Below, piece after piece: positions 8,256-17,134 of a DNA stretch of 64,000 nucleotides. The notes under the pieces are model-generated. The model had not been told where the DNA came from and searched no databases. It was given only the letters and a program-made list of their open reading frames with translations. This DNA comes from an uncultured bacterium (GTDB taxonomy: Bacteria; Cyanobacteriota; Vampirovibrionia; Gastranaerophilales; Gastranaerophilaceae): positions 45,433 through 109,432 of the forward strand of contig CATLLJ010000007.1 of the NCBI GenBank assembly GCA_950022495.1. Reading direction: 5' to 3'. Position 1 is the first letter of the stretch. The number at the start of each line of letters is the position of its first letter. The position numbers and the translations under genes are program-made.

Positions 8256-9584
8256 ATGAATAAAACACTGGTTAAATATCCGTTCTTAACAAAAGACGTA
8301 GAAATATATGAAAGAGAAAATGGTCATAAAATTGTTCTGGCTCATAAAGAAGGTGAAATGGTAAATGTTTCATCATGGGTTAAAACAGGTTCCATAAATG
8401 AAGATGATAACAATAACGGCATATCTCATTTCCTTGAACACTTGATGTTTAAAGGTACTCATTCTTATAAAGTTGGCGAATTTGACAGAATGCTTGAATC
8501 TAAAGGGGCTATTGTCAATGCTGCGACATGGAAAGATTATACTTTTTATTATGTAACACTTCCTAAAGGTGCTGATGATAAAGATTTTAAACTTGCAATT
8601 GATTTGCATGCCGATATGATGATGGATCCGGTATTTCCAGCAGAAGAATTAGGGGCTACATTTGATATTCATGATACAACTGTTACAGATAAGCGTGAAA
8701 GACATGTTGTTATTGAAGAAATAAGAATGAGAAAAGACCAGCCTTGGACAAAAGTTTATAATGTTTGCAATAAAAATCTTTATACTTCTCATCCGTATAA
8801 AAGAGATGTTATCGGCACTCCTGAAATTATTTCACAGGTTACTCGAGAAGATATTGATAATTACTATAGAAAGTTTTATACCCCTAAAAATATGACAACA
8901 ATTGTGGTTGGTGACTTTAATCATGAAGAAGTTTTAAATACTCTTTGTGAAAAGTTTAATTTCCCTAATCGTATTGAGCAAGAATCTAGAATTAACGAAA
9001 TAGATTCACCTGCTTCAGAAACAAAATATATTGAAACATCTGCAAATGTTCAAACTTCTTATATGATGTTCGGGTGGCTTGGTCCAAAAGCAGCAGAGTT
9101 AAAAGAATCTATTTGTTTAGATTTAATTAGTATTATTTTTGGTGATGGTTCAAGTTCAAGATTGCAGCAAAACCTCATTGAAAAATTACCTGAAAAGTTT
9201 TTCAATGCTATTGGTTCAGAGCATTATCAATTTAAAGATGGTAATAATTTCTTTATTCAGGCTAATTTTAAATCTGAATATAAAGATAAGGCTCTTGAAC
9301 TTGTGAAAAAAGAATTGGCAGCTCTTATTGAAAATCCTATTACTGAAGATGAATTATCAAAGGCTAAAAAACGTATTAAATCACGTTTTGCATTTGCTGC
9401 TGAAACAGTTTCAGAAATCGGTGAAACTATTGGGTATTATATGACTGTATGCGATGATTTGAAGCTTATTGAAGATTATCTTGCTGATTTAGACAGTATC
9501 ACTGTTGCAGATTTAGAAAATTCAATAAGAAGGTATTTATTGCTAAATAATGCAGTTATTTCAGTTCTGGTTCCCGAGGCATAG
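8256..9584 (+). CDS. M16-family zinc metallopeptidase
   Basis: A 442-residue M16 (pitrilysin/processing-peptidase-like) protein. The inverted zinc motif HFLEH lies at residues 58-62 with the distal Glu in VIEEIRMRKD (about 153-154), so the active site appears intact. The second half (VQTSYMMFGWLGP, then SSRLQQNLIEKL) matches the M16 C-terminal domain. No signal peptide is seen, so it is probably cytoplasmic. The start is supported by AGAGGAAG upstream. It is followed six bases later by a uracil-DNA glycosylase gene. Confidence 0.92.
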   Translation: MNKTLVKYPFLTKDVEIYERENGHKIVLAHKEGEMVNVSSWVKTGSINEDDNNNGISHFLEHLMFKGTHSYKVGEFDRMLESKGAIVNAATWKDYTFYYVTLPKGADDKDFKLAIDLHADMMMDPVFPAEELGATFDIHDTTVTDKRERHVVIEEIRMRKDQPWTKVYNVCNKNLYTSHPYKRDVIGTPEIISQVTREDIDNYYRKFYTPKNMTTIVVGDFNHEEVLNTLCEKFNFPNRIEQESRINEIDSPASETKYIETSANVQTSYMMFGWLGPKAAELKESICLDLISIIFGDGSSSRLQQNLIEKLPEKFFNAIGSEHYQFKDGNNFFIQANFKSEYKDKALELVKKELAALIENPITEDELSKAKKRIKSRFAFAAETVSEIGETIGYYMTVCDDLKLIEDYLADLDSITVADLENSIRRYLLLNNAVISVLVPEA

Positions 9585-9590
9585 TGTTTG

Positions 9591-10181
9591 ATGGCAACAG
9601 AATTTGATGAACAGCTAAATTTAGTTAAAGAAAAGTGTCTGAAATGCAATAAATGTTCATTATGTCATAGCCGCACCAATACAGTTTTTTCAGGCGGAGT
9701 TCCAAATACAAAGCTGATGCTCATAGGCGAAGCTCCGGGGTATTATGAAGATCAGAAAGGTGAACCTTTTGTAGGTAAAGCCGGTCAGCTTTTGGATAAA
9801 ATTTTAGGCTGTGTCGGATTTTCAAGGAATGAAAATATTTATATTTGCAACACTCTCAAATGTCGTCCGCCTGAAAATAGAGATCCGCTGCCAGAAGAAA
9901 AATCAGCGTGCTGGGAATATTTGAACGCTCAGGTTGATATTTTAAAACCTCGAATTATATTGCTTTGCGGCAGAGTTGCTGTTAATTCTTTTATTGATAC
10001 AAAACTTGGCATTACAAAACTTAGAGGAAAGTGGTTTGAAGGCCCTCATTTTTCAAAAATGATGCCAATTTTCCATCCTTCATATCTTTTACGAAATGAC
10101 AGTAAAGAAAAAGGTTCTCCAAAGTGGTTAATGTGGCAGGATATAAAAGAAGTACGCCGTGTTTACGACCAGATGAATTAA
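9591..10181 (+). CDS. Family 4 uracil-DNA glycosylase (iron-sulfur type)
   Basis: A 196-residue DNA-repair enzyme removing uracil. GEAPGYYEDQKGEPFVG corresponds to motif 1, and HPSYLLR to motif 2. Clustered N-terminal Cys residues (16, 19, 22, 25) plus Cys in NTLKCRPP and SACWEY can supply the 4Fe-4S ligands of family 4. The ATG at 9591 is preferred over a TTG three bases earlier. It is co-directional with the M16 gene, probably in one transcript. Confidence 0.93.
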   Translation: MATEFDEQLNLVKEKCLKCNKCSLCHSRTNTVFSGGVPNTKLMLIGEAPGYYEDQKGEPFVGKAGQLLDKILGCVGFSRNENIYICNTLKCRPPENRDPLPEEKSACWEYLNAQVDILKPRIILLCGRVAVNSFIDTKLGITKLRGKWFEGPHFSKMMPIFHPSYLLRNDSKEKGSPKWLMWQDIKEVRRVYDQMN

Positions 10182-10187
10182 ATTTAA

Positions 10188-10219
10188 CTAGCAAAATTAA
10201 TAATTTTCGGTTTTATAAT
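10188..10219 (+). promoter_or_regulatory. Shared promoter element CTAGCAAAA-N17-TATAAT
   Basis: CTAGCAAAA (10188-10196), 17 bases, then TATAAT (10214-10219), giving a predicted leader of about 23 bases to the ATG at 10249. The same arrangement recurs before 14859, 28150 and 39184. Confidence 0.65.
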
Positions 10220-10248
10220 AACTGTTAATAAATAAATAGGAGTAAATC

Positions 10249-10617
10249 ATGATTTCAAATAATGTTTCTAACCCTCGTGTTAACTTTACATCAACATTGG
10301 TTCCTTATTCAAATAAACCATTTACTAAAATTATAGATAGCGTAGGTGATTATTTCCAATTACGCGGTTATGGAAATTTAAGTGCTAAAGGAATTAGAGA
10401 TGAAATCCATCTAGGTCAAGCTGGTATCGGGTTGACTGATGAAGGACTATTATTTGTCGGAAAAGACAGAGAAGCTGATGTTTTTATTTCAAGACAACTT
10501 AAAAAAGTTGAACCTGATGCAAAATATGTTCAAGATACTCCGGAAACTGTGTTTGACGGACCGGTGATTGATTTAGAAGAGTTATCTAAAGGTACTAATT
10601 TAGATTTAAATGCATAA
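10249..10617 (+). CDS. Small hypothetical protein with N-terminal NFTS motif
   Basis: A 122-residue soluble protein. The N-terminus SNPRVNFTSTLVPYS resembles the short Phe-centred motif at the start of several other unknown proteins here (13491, 28150, 28567, 40858). The rest is mixed alpha/beta, ending in an acidic tail. GGAG precedes the ATG at good spacing. It is a single-gene unit with its own promoter and a strong terminator. No known domain recognised. Confidence 0.8.
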   Translation: MISNNVSNPRVNFTSTLVPYSNKPFTKIIDSVGDYFQLRGYGNLSAKGIRDEIHLGQAGIGLTDEGLLFVGKDREADVFISRQLKKVEPDAKYVQDTPETVFDGPVIDLEELSKGTNLDLNA

Positions 10618-10643
10618 TAAATTTGCTGATTGTATATAAATCT

Positions 10644-10677
10644 AAAAAATACCGGTTTAAATACCGGTATTTTTTTT
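10644..10677. terminator. Bidirectional terminator
   Basis: AAAAATACCGG and CCGGTATTTTT form an 11-bp stem around an 8-base loop, with T-runs on both strands. It separates two convergent genes, and the tcdA stop codon lies within the loop. Confidence 0.85.
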
Positions 10678-11385
10678 ATCATATCCTATTAAATCTTTTA
10701 TGACTTCTCCTGCTATAATCAATCCAACCACGGGCGGAACAAATGCATTACTGCCGGGGATTGTTTTTTTATAACTTTGTTCTTCTGTTTTTTGTGGTTT
10801 TAATGGTGTTTCTGTAGAAAAAACAACTTTGACTTTTTTTATATGTCGTTTTTTTAATTCATTTCTTATTACTCTTGCAAGAGGGCAAACTGTTGTTTTT
10901 GAAATATCCGCAACTTGAAATTTTGTCGGATCCATTTTGTTTCCTGCTCCCATTGCACAAATAATAGGTATTCCGTATTGTTTTGCATTTTCTATTAAAG
11001 ATAATTTCCCTTCAACAGTATCTATTGCATCAACAATATAATCATATTTGCTAAACTCAAATAAGTTTTGGGTTTCTTTATTATAAAATGTATTATACGT
11101 ATTAATTTTGATATTTGGATTTATTTCTAAGGCTCTTTCTTTAGCTGCATCAACTTTATTTTGATTAAGGGTTTTATGTGTAGCGATAATTTGACGGTTT
11201 AAGTTTGTAAGACATACAGTGTCATTATCAATTAAATCAAGAGTGCCAACTCCGCTTCTTACTAAAGCTTCAACTGTGTAACCGCCTACTCCTCCAATTC
11301 CGAATACGGCAACTCTAGAATTTTGCAGTTTTTGAATGCCTTCATCTCCGATTAGTAATTGAGTTCTTGAAAATTGATTTAACAT
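10657..11385 (-). CDS. tcdA: tRNA threonylcarbamoyladenosine dehydratase TcdA
   Basis: A 242-residue E1-like (ThiF/MoeB fold) ATP-dependent enzyme that cyclises t6A37 in tRNA to ct6A. The opening FSRTQLLIGDEGIQKL is typical of TcdA/CsdL, followed by the nucleotide-binding GIGGVGGYTVEALVRSG, the Asp/Arg pair in LIDNDTVCLTNLNRQ, and DAIDTVEGK. CPLARVIRNELKKR matches the TcdA C-terminal half. AAAGG lies upstream of the ATG. Its stop codon is inside the terminator hairpin. Confidence 0.93.
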   Translation of the reverse strand: MLNQFSRTQLLIGDEGIQKLQNSRVAVFGIGGVGGYTVEALVRSGVGTLDLIDNDTVCLTNLNRQIIATHKTLNQNKVDAAKERALEINPNIKINTYNTFYNKETQNLFEFSKYDYIVDAIDTVEGKLSLIENAKQYGIPIICAMGAGNKMDPTKFQVADISKTTVCPLARVIRNELKKRHIKKVKVVFSTETPLKPQKTEEQSYKKTIPGSNAFVPPVVGLIIAGEVIKDLIGYDKKNTGI

Positions 11386-11497
11386 TAAAAATACCTTTTA
11401 TGAATGATTTAATAATAATTATATAATAATATCGCCAGAAAGGGAATGTTGTTTTTTGTTTAGTAAATTAAAATCAATTTACAATAAGGAGATTGAT

Positions 11498-12448
11498 ATG
11501 CATCTTGATAGAATTACAAATAAATTTATAGAAAATTTAAGTAACTCAGATAGTAAACCTTTGTATGAGATGGAAATTACTGAAGCCAGAAATTTTTTGG
11601 CAGATATTCAACGAGCTTCTAAAATTGATATTGATACGATTGTATTTAATGAATATATTGAAACTAATCCCGGAAAAGTTGAACTGCAATTTGTCAGACC
11701 AACCGGTTCTGAAAACGAAATTCTTCCTGTAATTTTATATGTACATGGCGGCGGATGGATTCTTGGAGATTCTGAAACCCATGGTGCTCTTATTAAAAAT
11801 TTAGCAAATTGTACTCATTCCTGCGTTGTGTTTGTTAATTACTCGCGTTCTCCGGAGGCTCAATATCCTCAACCATTAGATGAAATATATGCGGCTTTGG
11901 AATATATTTACGAACATGCAAAAACATTTAATATTGATCCGTATAAAATAAGTCTTGCAGGTGATAGTGCCGGAGGTAATATGGCTGCGGCTACCTGTAT
12001 AAGAGCTAAAAAGCAGAATGGTCCGAAAATTGCATTTCAGCTGCTTTTATATCCTGTTACAGATGCTTCTATGAAAACAGAATCTTATAATTTGTTTAAA
12101 AATGGTCCATGGCTTACTAAAAAAGCTATGGAATGGTTCTGGGATGCATATTTGCCTGATAAAAAAGAACGTGAAAATAATATATATGTATCTTTAAATA
12201 ACGCTGAAATTTCGGATTTAGAAAATCTTCCTCCTGCACTTATTATTACTGCAGAAAATGATGTTCTAAGAGATGAAGGCGAAGAGTATGCAAGGAAACT
12301 TGATGAGGCCGGTGTTGATGTAATTTCGGTAAGAATTAATAATACGCATCACGATTTTATGATGCTTAATGCATTATCTGAAAGTTTACCTGTTAAAGCT
12401 ACTTTTAGTTTGATTTGTTCTGTCCTCAACTGTAAATTTAAATCATAA
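11498..12448 (+). CDS. Alpha/beta hydrolase, hormone-sensitive lipase (esterase) family
   Basis: An esterase/lipase-type enzyme of 316 residues from the ATG at 11498, chosen because AGGAG lies six bases upstream; an in-frame TTG at 11456 would add 14 residues. The oxyanion-hole motif HGGGW, the nucleophile elbow GDSAGG, the acid in ENDVLRDEG and the catalytic His in THHDFMML are all present, so it should be active. The substrate is unknown. It is divergent from tcdA and monocistronic. No signal peptide seen. Confidence 0.88.
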   Translation: MHLDRITNKFIENLSNSDSKPLYEMEITEARNFLADIQRASKIDIDTIVFNEYIETNPGKVELQFVRPTGSENEILPVILYVHGGGWILGDSETHGALIKNLANCTHSCVVFVNYSRSPEAQYPQPLDEIYAALEYIYEHAKTFNIDPYKISLAGDSAGGNMAAATCIRAKKQNGPKIAFQLLLYPVTDASMKTESYNLFKNGPWLTKKAMEWFWDAYLPDKKERENNIYVSLNNAEISDLENLPPALIITAENDVLRDEGEEYARKLDEAGVDVISVRINNTHHDFMMLNALSESLPVKATFSLICSVLNCKFKS

Positions 12449-12533
12449 TGCTTAATATTTCTTAATTTAAAAGGCAATTATCAGATATTTTTATCCTTTA
12501 TATTTATATGTATATACATAGGAGATAAAGAGT

Positions 12534-13148
12534 ATGCCAATTTTATTAGGACCAGTCGTTCACTCACCGGAATCAATGTTAAAATCACTAAATGCTGGTG
12601 TTAACGCAAAATGTCCTAATGCGGCGGCATTAATGAATATCTCTTTAACTAATCCTAAAAATGTGAAGTCTAATAAAGAATATACTGTCAGTAATAATAA
12701 AAATATTGAGAATTTAAGAAAAGAATTACGTCTGCCAGCTTCTAAAACTGACAGAATATTGTTATATTCAAAAGACAGCCAATTAGCAAAAGCTTTAGGA
12801 AATTCTGCTAATATCAAAAAAGCAGTAATGGATTGGAAAAGCGGTAAAATTAAAGATAAAGACGGTAACAGAAAATTTAAATTTGTAGTTGTCGCAAATG
12901 ACAATAAAGATATTAAACGTGCTATAAATGGTTGTACATTAACAGGGTTAAAAGAAAATCCTGATGGGTCTGTAACAGGTTACGTTTATGATGTATATAA
13001 TTTTGACTCAAATTTTAATGACATGACTTCAGGCAGTAAAGATTTAAGTTTTCCAAATAAAGTTGCATGCTGGCTGCAAAAACACGGGATATTACATAAC
13101 TACCAGCTTTTAGTGCCTATTACTATTAAATTTGATAAAAATAGTTAA
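12534..13148 (+). CDS. Hypothetical protein
   Basis: A 204-residue protein of unknown function preceded by a clear TAGGAGA ribosome-binding site. The N-terminal 40 residues look disordered; the rest is alternating alpha/beta with a basic centre (DWKSGKIKDKDGNRKFKF). It has no signal peptide or membrane segment. It ends one base from the stop of the convergent gene 13150-13491. No family recognised. Confidence 0.75.
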   Translation: MPILLGPVVHSPESMLKSLNAGVNAKCPNAAALMNISLTNPKNVKSNKEYTVSNNKNIENLRKELRLPASKTDRILLYSKDSQLAKALGNSANIKKAVMDWKSGKIKDKDGNRKFKFVVVANDNKDIKRAINGCTLTGLKENPDGSVTGYVYDVYNFDSNFNDMTSGSKDLSFPNKVACWLQKHGILHNYQLLVPITIKFDKNS

Positions 13149-13149
13149 T

Positions 13150-13491
13150 TTAAGCTTTTATATCAGTAGCAGTCACAACACCTTTTGCGTTTTTTATAAT
13201 ATAAGGGCGGACAAAAGACCATGTTCCGTATAACGAGACAAGTGTTCCAGTTATACTTAAGGCTTTGGATAGCTTTGAATACTTGTTCAAGACTGAGCCA
13301 AGTGTGAGCAATGCTGTTCCGCTCAAGAAGCCTAAGTATCCTTTGAAAATTGTACGTGGTACAAGTACTGCATCTGTCATATCTGCTGAGTTTTTAGCAT
13401 TATCGTAAAATTTTTCTAAAAAATCCGGTTTATTGCGTTCGCTCTGACCATAGAATGTTGTTTGGTTAGATGTAATTCTGTTTATTTTCAT
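13150..13491 (-). CDS. Small membrane protein with N-terminal TTFYGQ motif
   Basis: A 113-residue protein. The N-terminus NRITSNQTTFYGQSERN carries the short Phe-centred motif seen in other unknown proteins of this window. Two hydrophobic segments follow (about 48-66 and 77-94), so it is probably an inner-membrane hairpin protein. AAAGGGA lies upstream of the ATG. Function unknown. Confidence 0.75.
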   Translation of the reverse strand: MKINRITSNQTTFYGQSERNKPDFLEKFYDNAKNSADMTDAVLVPRTIFKGYLGFLSGTALLTLGSVLNKYSKLSKALSITGTLVSLYGTWSFVRPYIIKNAKGVVTATDIKA

Positions 13492-13541
13492 TTTTATATC
13501 CCTTTTGGTTTATATGATTGTACAATAAACAAGAAAAATTA

Positions 13542-14735
13542 CTAATTTTTTGTTGTAAATCCTGTTTGAACTATGTTTTTACCAAATTTTGCTTCCAGCT
13601 TATCAAAACATTGTGCTAATTTTTGTTTTTTTGTTTCTTCTGTGGTGTCTATATATAATTGTAATTGCTGAGTCCCTTGTTCTCCAAATTTTTCCAGAAT
13701 AATTCCTGTGCTGCGGTATAAAATATTTTCTTGATGGATTTGCTCAAGAAGCTTAATCGCAATGTTTGATATTTCTAATTCAAAATCTGTCGGGTTTAAA
13801 AGTTCCTGTTTTGTATAATATACTTTAAAATCTTTAGTCCGGAGCATTACACCAACAAGTGAACATTTTGTTTGATATTTTCTCAGCTTTCGGCAAGATG
13901 TGTGAATATGTCTGTTTAATTCGTTTTTTATGTAATTAATATCATTGGTGAAAATGCCAAATGCACGTGTATTTTGAATTGATTTCGGAATTTTTATTTT
14001 TGATGAAACTTCTGATGTCATTTCTCCCAGCAGTTCATGCCGCATTTCTATGCCATGAATTCCAATGTTTACATCTAACCATTTATCTGTCTGGTAAACT
14101 AATTCTTCTGCTGTTAAAATCCCATTTTTTCTTAACTTTAAAGATAAACGTCTGCCTATCCCCCAGATTTCTTCAATCTTTGTATTTTTTAGCTCTTTTT
14201 TGATTTTCATTTTTCCTATTAAATAAACGCCGTTAAGTGAAGTTTTTGCCTTATCAGATGCTAATTTTGCAAGCGTTTTTGATGAACTTACACCAATAGA
14301 GACAGGGATGTCTGTTTCTTCTGCAATTTTTTGTTTTAGTAAAATTGCAAGTTTATAGTAATTTTTTTTGTACAATTTTTTAAGTCCCGTTAAATCAACA
14401 AAAGCTTCATCTATTGAATAAATTTCAACATAGGGGCTAAAATCTTTTAACACATTCATAACCTGATCAGAGACATATTTATAATAATCATGATCAGCCG
14501 TAACGTAAATAGCTTTGGAGTGTTCTTTTTTTGCCATAAAATATGGTTCGCCCATTTTTACCCCCATTCTTTTTGCTTCTTTTGAACGGGAAATTACGCA
14601 TCCTTCATTATTAGACAGCACACAAACCGGTTTGCCTTTTAACTCAGGGTTCCTTTTCTGTTCGCAGGATACGAAAAAAGAGTCACAATCCACTAATGCT
14701 ATAAACTTTTGTTTAACCATACTTTTAGTATTCAT
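13542..14735 (-). CDS. umuC: Y-family DNA polymerase, UmuC-like
   Basis: Translesion polymerase of the UmuC branch, 397 residues from the ATG at 14735 (an in-frame TTG lies 15 bases upstream and another ATG 15 bases downstream). Catalytic motifs are FIALVDCDSFF at the N-terminus and YSIDEAFVDL in the palm, with SNNEGCVISRS typical of UmuC. GIGRRLSLKLRKNGI is the HhH thumb element, and a little-finger domain follows. No umuD lies next to it, so the usual Pol V partner is absent or elsewhere. No LexA-type operator was identified. Confidence 0.88.
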   Translation of the reverse strand: MNTKSMVKQKFIALVDCDSFFVSCEQKRNPELKGKPVCVLSNNEGCVISRSKEAKRMGVKMGEPYFMAKKEHSKAIYVTADHDYYKYVSDQVMNVLKDFSPYVEIYSIDEAFVDLTGLKKLYKKNYYKLAILLKQKIAEETDIPVSIGVSSSKTLAKLASDKAKTSLNGVYLIGKMKIKKELKNTKIEEIWGIGRRLSLKLRKNGILTAEELVYQTDKWLDVNIGIHGIEMRHELLGEMTSEVSSKIKIPKSIQNTRAFGIFTNDINYIKNELNRHIHTSCRKLRKYQTKCSLVGVMLRTKDFKVYYTKQELLNPTDFELEISNIAIKLLEQIHQENILYRSTGIILEKFGEQGTQQLQLYIDTTEETKKQKLAQCFDKLEAKFGKNIVQTGFTTKN

Positions 14736-14789
14736 CACAATTTTAAACAAGTCAATTTTATTTTAATCTTCGTAATAAAACTCAATGTA

Positions 14790-14833
14790 CTAGCAAAAAA
14801 ATCATTGATGTTTTTTTATACATAGTGTAAAAT
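14790..14833 (+). promoter_or_regulatory. Overlapping promoters for the four-domain GntR gene
   Basis: CTAGCAAAA (14790-14798) is followed after 18 bases by TATACA (14817-14822), matching the shared element at 10188, 28090 and 39122. An ordinary sigma70-like pair, TTGATG (14805-14810)-17-TAAAAT (14828-14833), overlaps it. The ATG is at 14859. Confidence 0.6.
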
Positions 14834-14858
14834 TAAAAGCAAGGCAGGTAGAAATATT

Positions 14859-16031
14859 ATGAATACACAAGATAACAACTTTATGTTTCCTAAAAAATCA
14901 GAATTAACATCTCTGGATATCTCATTATTTAATAATGAACTTCCGGATTTGAAAAATATTTTTGACTCAAAGGTTTCTGTAATTTCAAAATGGCTTACAG
15001 AAAAAATTTCAAAAGGCTTATCTAATGGAACAATGAAAGTTGATAATATATTGCCTTCAAAAGCTGAATTTGCTTATTTGCTAGGGGTAAGTATCGGTAC
15101 TATGCAAAATGCATTCCGCCAAATTGAAGATGCGGGTGTTGTTGAATCTAAACAATGTATCGGCACCCTTGTAAGAGATATCAACGCTCCATCTGCAGCT
15201 TTAAGAAAACTGACCTCAAAAAGGGAACTTGCGGCAGATGCTATAAAAAGATATATTTTATCAGATGGCTTTAGAGAAGGTGCATCTCTTCCTTCTACAA
15301 AAACTATTTCTACAATTATTGGTTTCAGTGTTAATACTACAAGGCTTGCTCTTGATTACCTTGCTTCTCAGGATATATTACTTCATAAATATAAAAAATC
15401 TAATGAAAACGGCTGGTATATCAAGCATTTTGATTTTGATGTAGAAAATTCTTCGGGCACACAAGGGGTAGAAACTCTTGTTGATATGGTTGTGAAAGAT
15501 TTAGAAAACTATATTACTAAAAATTTAAAAGTCGGCGATAAAATGCCTTCTCATAAGGAGTTATCAATACAATTAAAAGCGAGTTTAAAAACAGTGCATG
15601 ACGCATTAAAAGTTTTAATTGACAGGGGTGTTCTTCTTGCACGAAGAGGACGTTATGGAACATCGGTAGTTCGAGTCCCTAATGCTCCGGTTTCAAGTTT
15701 AAAACCGGAAACTTCAATTTTTGCACCTGCAAAAGATGCAGCTTTTTATCATTATGAGAAAACACAAAATTATATTAAAAAGATGATTGCATCAGATTAT
15801 GAAGTCGGCGATAAGCTCCCGTCTATTGCAGAACTCGCAAAAAAACTGGATTTAAGTTCAAATACAATACGTAAATCATTCCATAATTTAGCAAAAGAAG
15901 GGTATCTGGTCTTTTCAAGAGGCCGTTATGGCGGAACTTTTGTAATTGATATTCCGGAAGTTGAAACTCAGGCATTCAAGTGGCTCGCTGTTAATCCTGA
16001 ATTTGCAAAAGAATATCAAATGGAAAATTAA
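14859..16031 (+). CDS. Regulator with four tandem GntR winged-helix domains
   Basis: A 390-residue protein that is almost entirely repeated GntR-type winged helices: domains at about 38-107, 121-190, 203-274 and 296-366. Each has the LPS/MPS turn, a helix-turn-helix of the form xLxxxLxxSxxTxxxAxxxL, and a beta wing; domains three and four share the wing GRYG. No UbiC, FCD, MocR or other effector domain is present. Typical GntR regulators have one DNA-binding domain plus an effector domain, so this layout is unusual. AGGTAG precedes the ATG. It overlaps the convergent pseudopilin gene by 4 bases with no terminator between them. Confidence 0.85.
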   Translation: MNTQDNNFMFPKKSELTSLDISLFNNELPDLKNIFDSKVSVISKWLTEKISKGLSNGTMKVDNILPSKAEFAYLLGVSIGTMQNAFRQIEDAGVVESKQCIGTLVRDINAPSAALRKLTSKRELAADAIKRYILSDGFREGASLPSTKTISTIIGFSVNTTRLALDYLASQDILLHKYKKSNENGWYIKHFDFDVENSSGTQGVETLVDMVVKDLENYITKNLKVGDKMPSHKELSIQLKASLKTVHDALKVLIDRGVLLARRGRYGTSVVRVPNAPVSSLKPETSIFAPAKDAAFYHYEKTQNYIKKMIASDYEVGDKLPSIAELAKKLDLSSNTIRKSFHNLAKEGYLVFSRGRYGGTFVIDIPEVETQAFKWLAVNPEFAKEYQMEN

Positions 16032-16705
16032 TAGTAGTTTATACTCCAACCATCTTGAATAATACGTGCCGCACAAAATTGACCGGAGCCACAGCTGGTA
16101 TTATTTTTACGGCATCCATTTGCGGAGTTGACAATTTTGTCATAACCCATATTATTGCCAAAAGGTATCATGTTGCTATCCTCATTTATAGTAAAGAGAA
16201 ATACATCATGTCCCATTTTGTTAGGACCGTTATATGACCCGTTTGTGTCAATAATTATATTTTTATTTTTCCGGTTAAATCCTATACATGCACCATTTGA
16301 TAATTCAATTGATGAGGTTGCGTCCGCAATCGGATTTGATATACCGCATCCGCTTAGCCATTTATAAGAATTGTCTTGAGCTTTGTGCTTTCTTTCCGGT
16401 ATATAGCACATTGCTTTTACCGCAACGTATTCTGAATTAGAGTAATCAGAAGAATATTTTATATATGGTTTAATAGCATCTACTATTTCTTGTGTGTTTT
16501 GCCAGTTTTCACCTATTGTATATAAATCATTATCCTGATTTGCCGCTCTAAAAGCCTGTGTTAATTCTGCATATACTTTTTTTAATCGGTTAACATCTCT
16601 TATTTGTTGATATTTGGTCATTAAGCCCGGTATTGTTATAGCTGAAACAACTCCGATTATGCCGAGGGTGATTAATACTTCAGCGAGTGTGAATGCTCTT
16701 CTCAT
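16028..16705 (-). CDS. Type IV pilin/type II secretion pseudopilin-like protein
   Basis: A 225-residue protein with a class III leader: MRRAFTLAEVLITLGIIG, where the Phe after the short basic leader would become the N-methylated first residue and the Glu at +5 is conserved. A single N-terminal helix is followed by a globular domain with several Cys residues in the C-terminal half. The start at 16705 is chosen because AGGAG lies upstream; it removes 12 non-typical residues from the longest frame. No assembly genes (ATPase, prepilin peptidase) lie nearby, so it is an isolated minor pilin-like protein. Confidence 0.85.
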   Translation of the reverse strand: MRRAFTLAEVLITLGIIGVVSAITIPGLMTKYQQIRDVNRLKKVYAELTQAFRAANQDNDLYTIGENWQNTQEIVDAIKPYIKYSSDYSNSEYVAVKAMCYIPERKHKAQDNSYKWLSGCGISNPIADATSSIELSNGACIGFNRKNKNIIIDTNGSYNGPNKMGHDVFLFTINEDSNMIPFGNNMGYDKIVNSANGCRKNNTSCGSGQFCAARIIQDGWSINYY

Positions 16706-16801
16706 AATTACTCCTATCAATATGATGTTATCTAATGTCAATATATTGATATTAATAATAATATATTCACTTATATAACTTTTGTCAAGGTTATATAATT
16801 T

Positions 16802-17035
16802 ATGTTAATGAAAGATAGTGTTAAATATAAATTAGGGCGTAATATAAAAATCGAGCGTATTCGAAAAGATATTACTCAGGAAAAATTTGCCGAGTTGATT
16901 GATATGAGTTTAAGCCATGTCAGTAAGATTGAACAAGGTTTAACTTCCCCTACCGCATTAGCACTTTATAAAATGTCAAAAATTTTAAATATTCCAATGG
17001 AAGAATTTTTTAAAGGAATTAATTTTGATAATTAA
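16802..17035 (+). CDS. XRE-family helix-turn-helix regulator
   Basis: A 77-residue protein consisting of one Cro/C1-type HTH: LGRNIKIERIRKDITQEKFAELIDMSLSHV is the helix-turn-helix core, with SKIEQGLTSPTALAL after it. It is divergent from the pseudopilin gene, whose promoter region it may control. A TATAAT box (16794-16799) lies so close that the transcript may be leaderless from the second ATG at 16808; no Shine-Dalgarno is seen. Confidence 0.85.
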   Translation: MLMKDSVKYKLGRNIKIERIRKDITQEKFAELIDMSLSHVSKIEQGLTSPTALALYKMSKILNIPMEEFFKGINFDN

Positions 17036-17075
17036 TTTAATCAATATATTTAATTGTAAAAAATACTACATATTT

Positions 17076-17105
17076 TTGACATGACATTGAATTACCTGCA
17101 ATAAT
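17076..17105 (+). promoter_or_regulatory. Promoter of the smc operon
   Basis: Consensus TTGACA (17076-17081), 18 bases, then AATAAT (17100-17105) preceded by TGC as an extended -10. It lies 30 bases before the smc ATG. Confidence 0.65.
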
Positions 17106-17134
17106 AGGTGTATACACTATACTCGGGTAAATTT

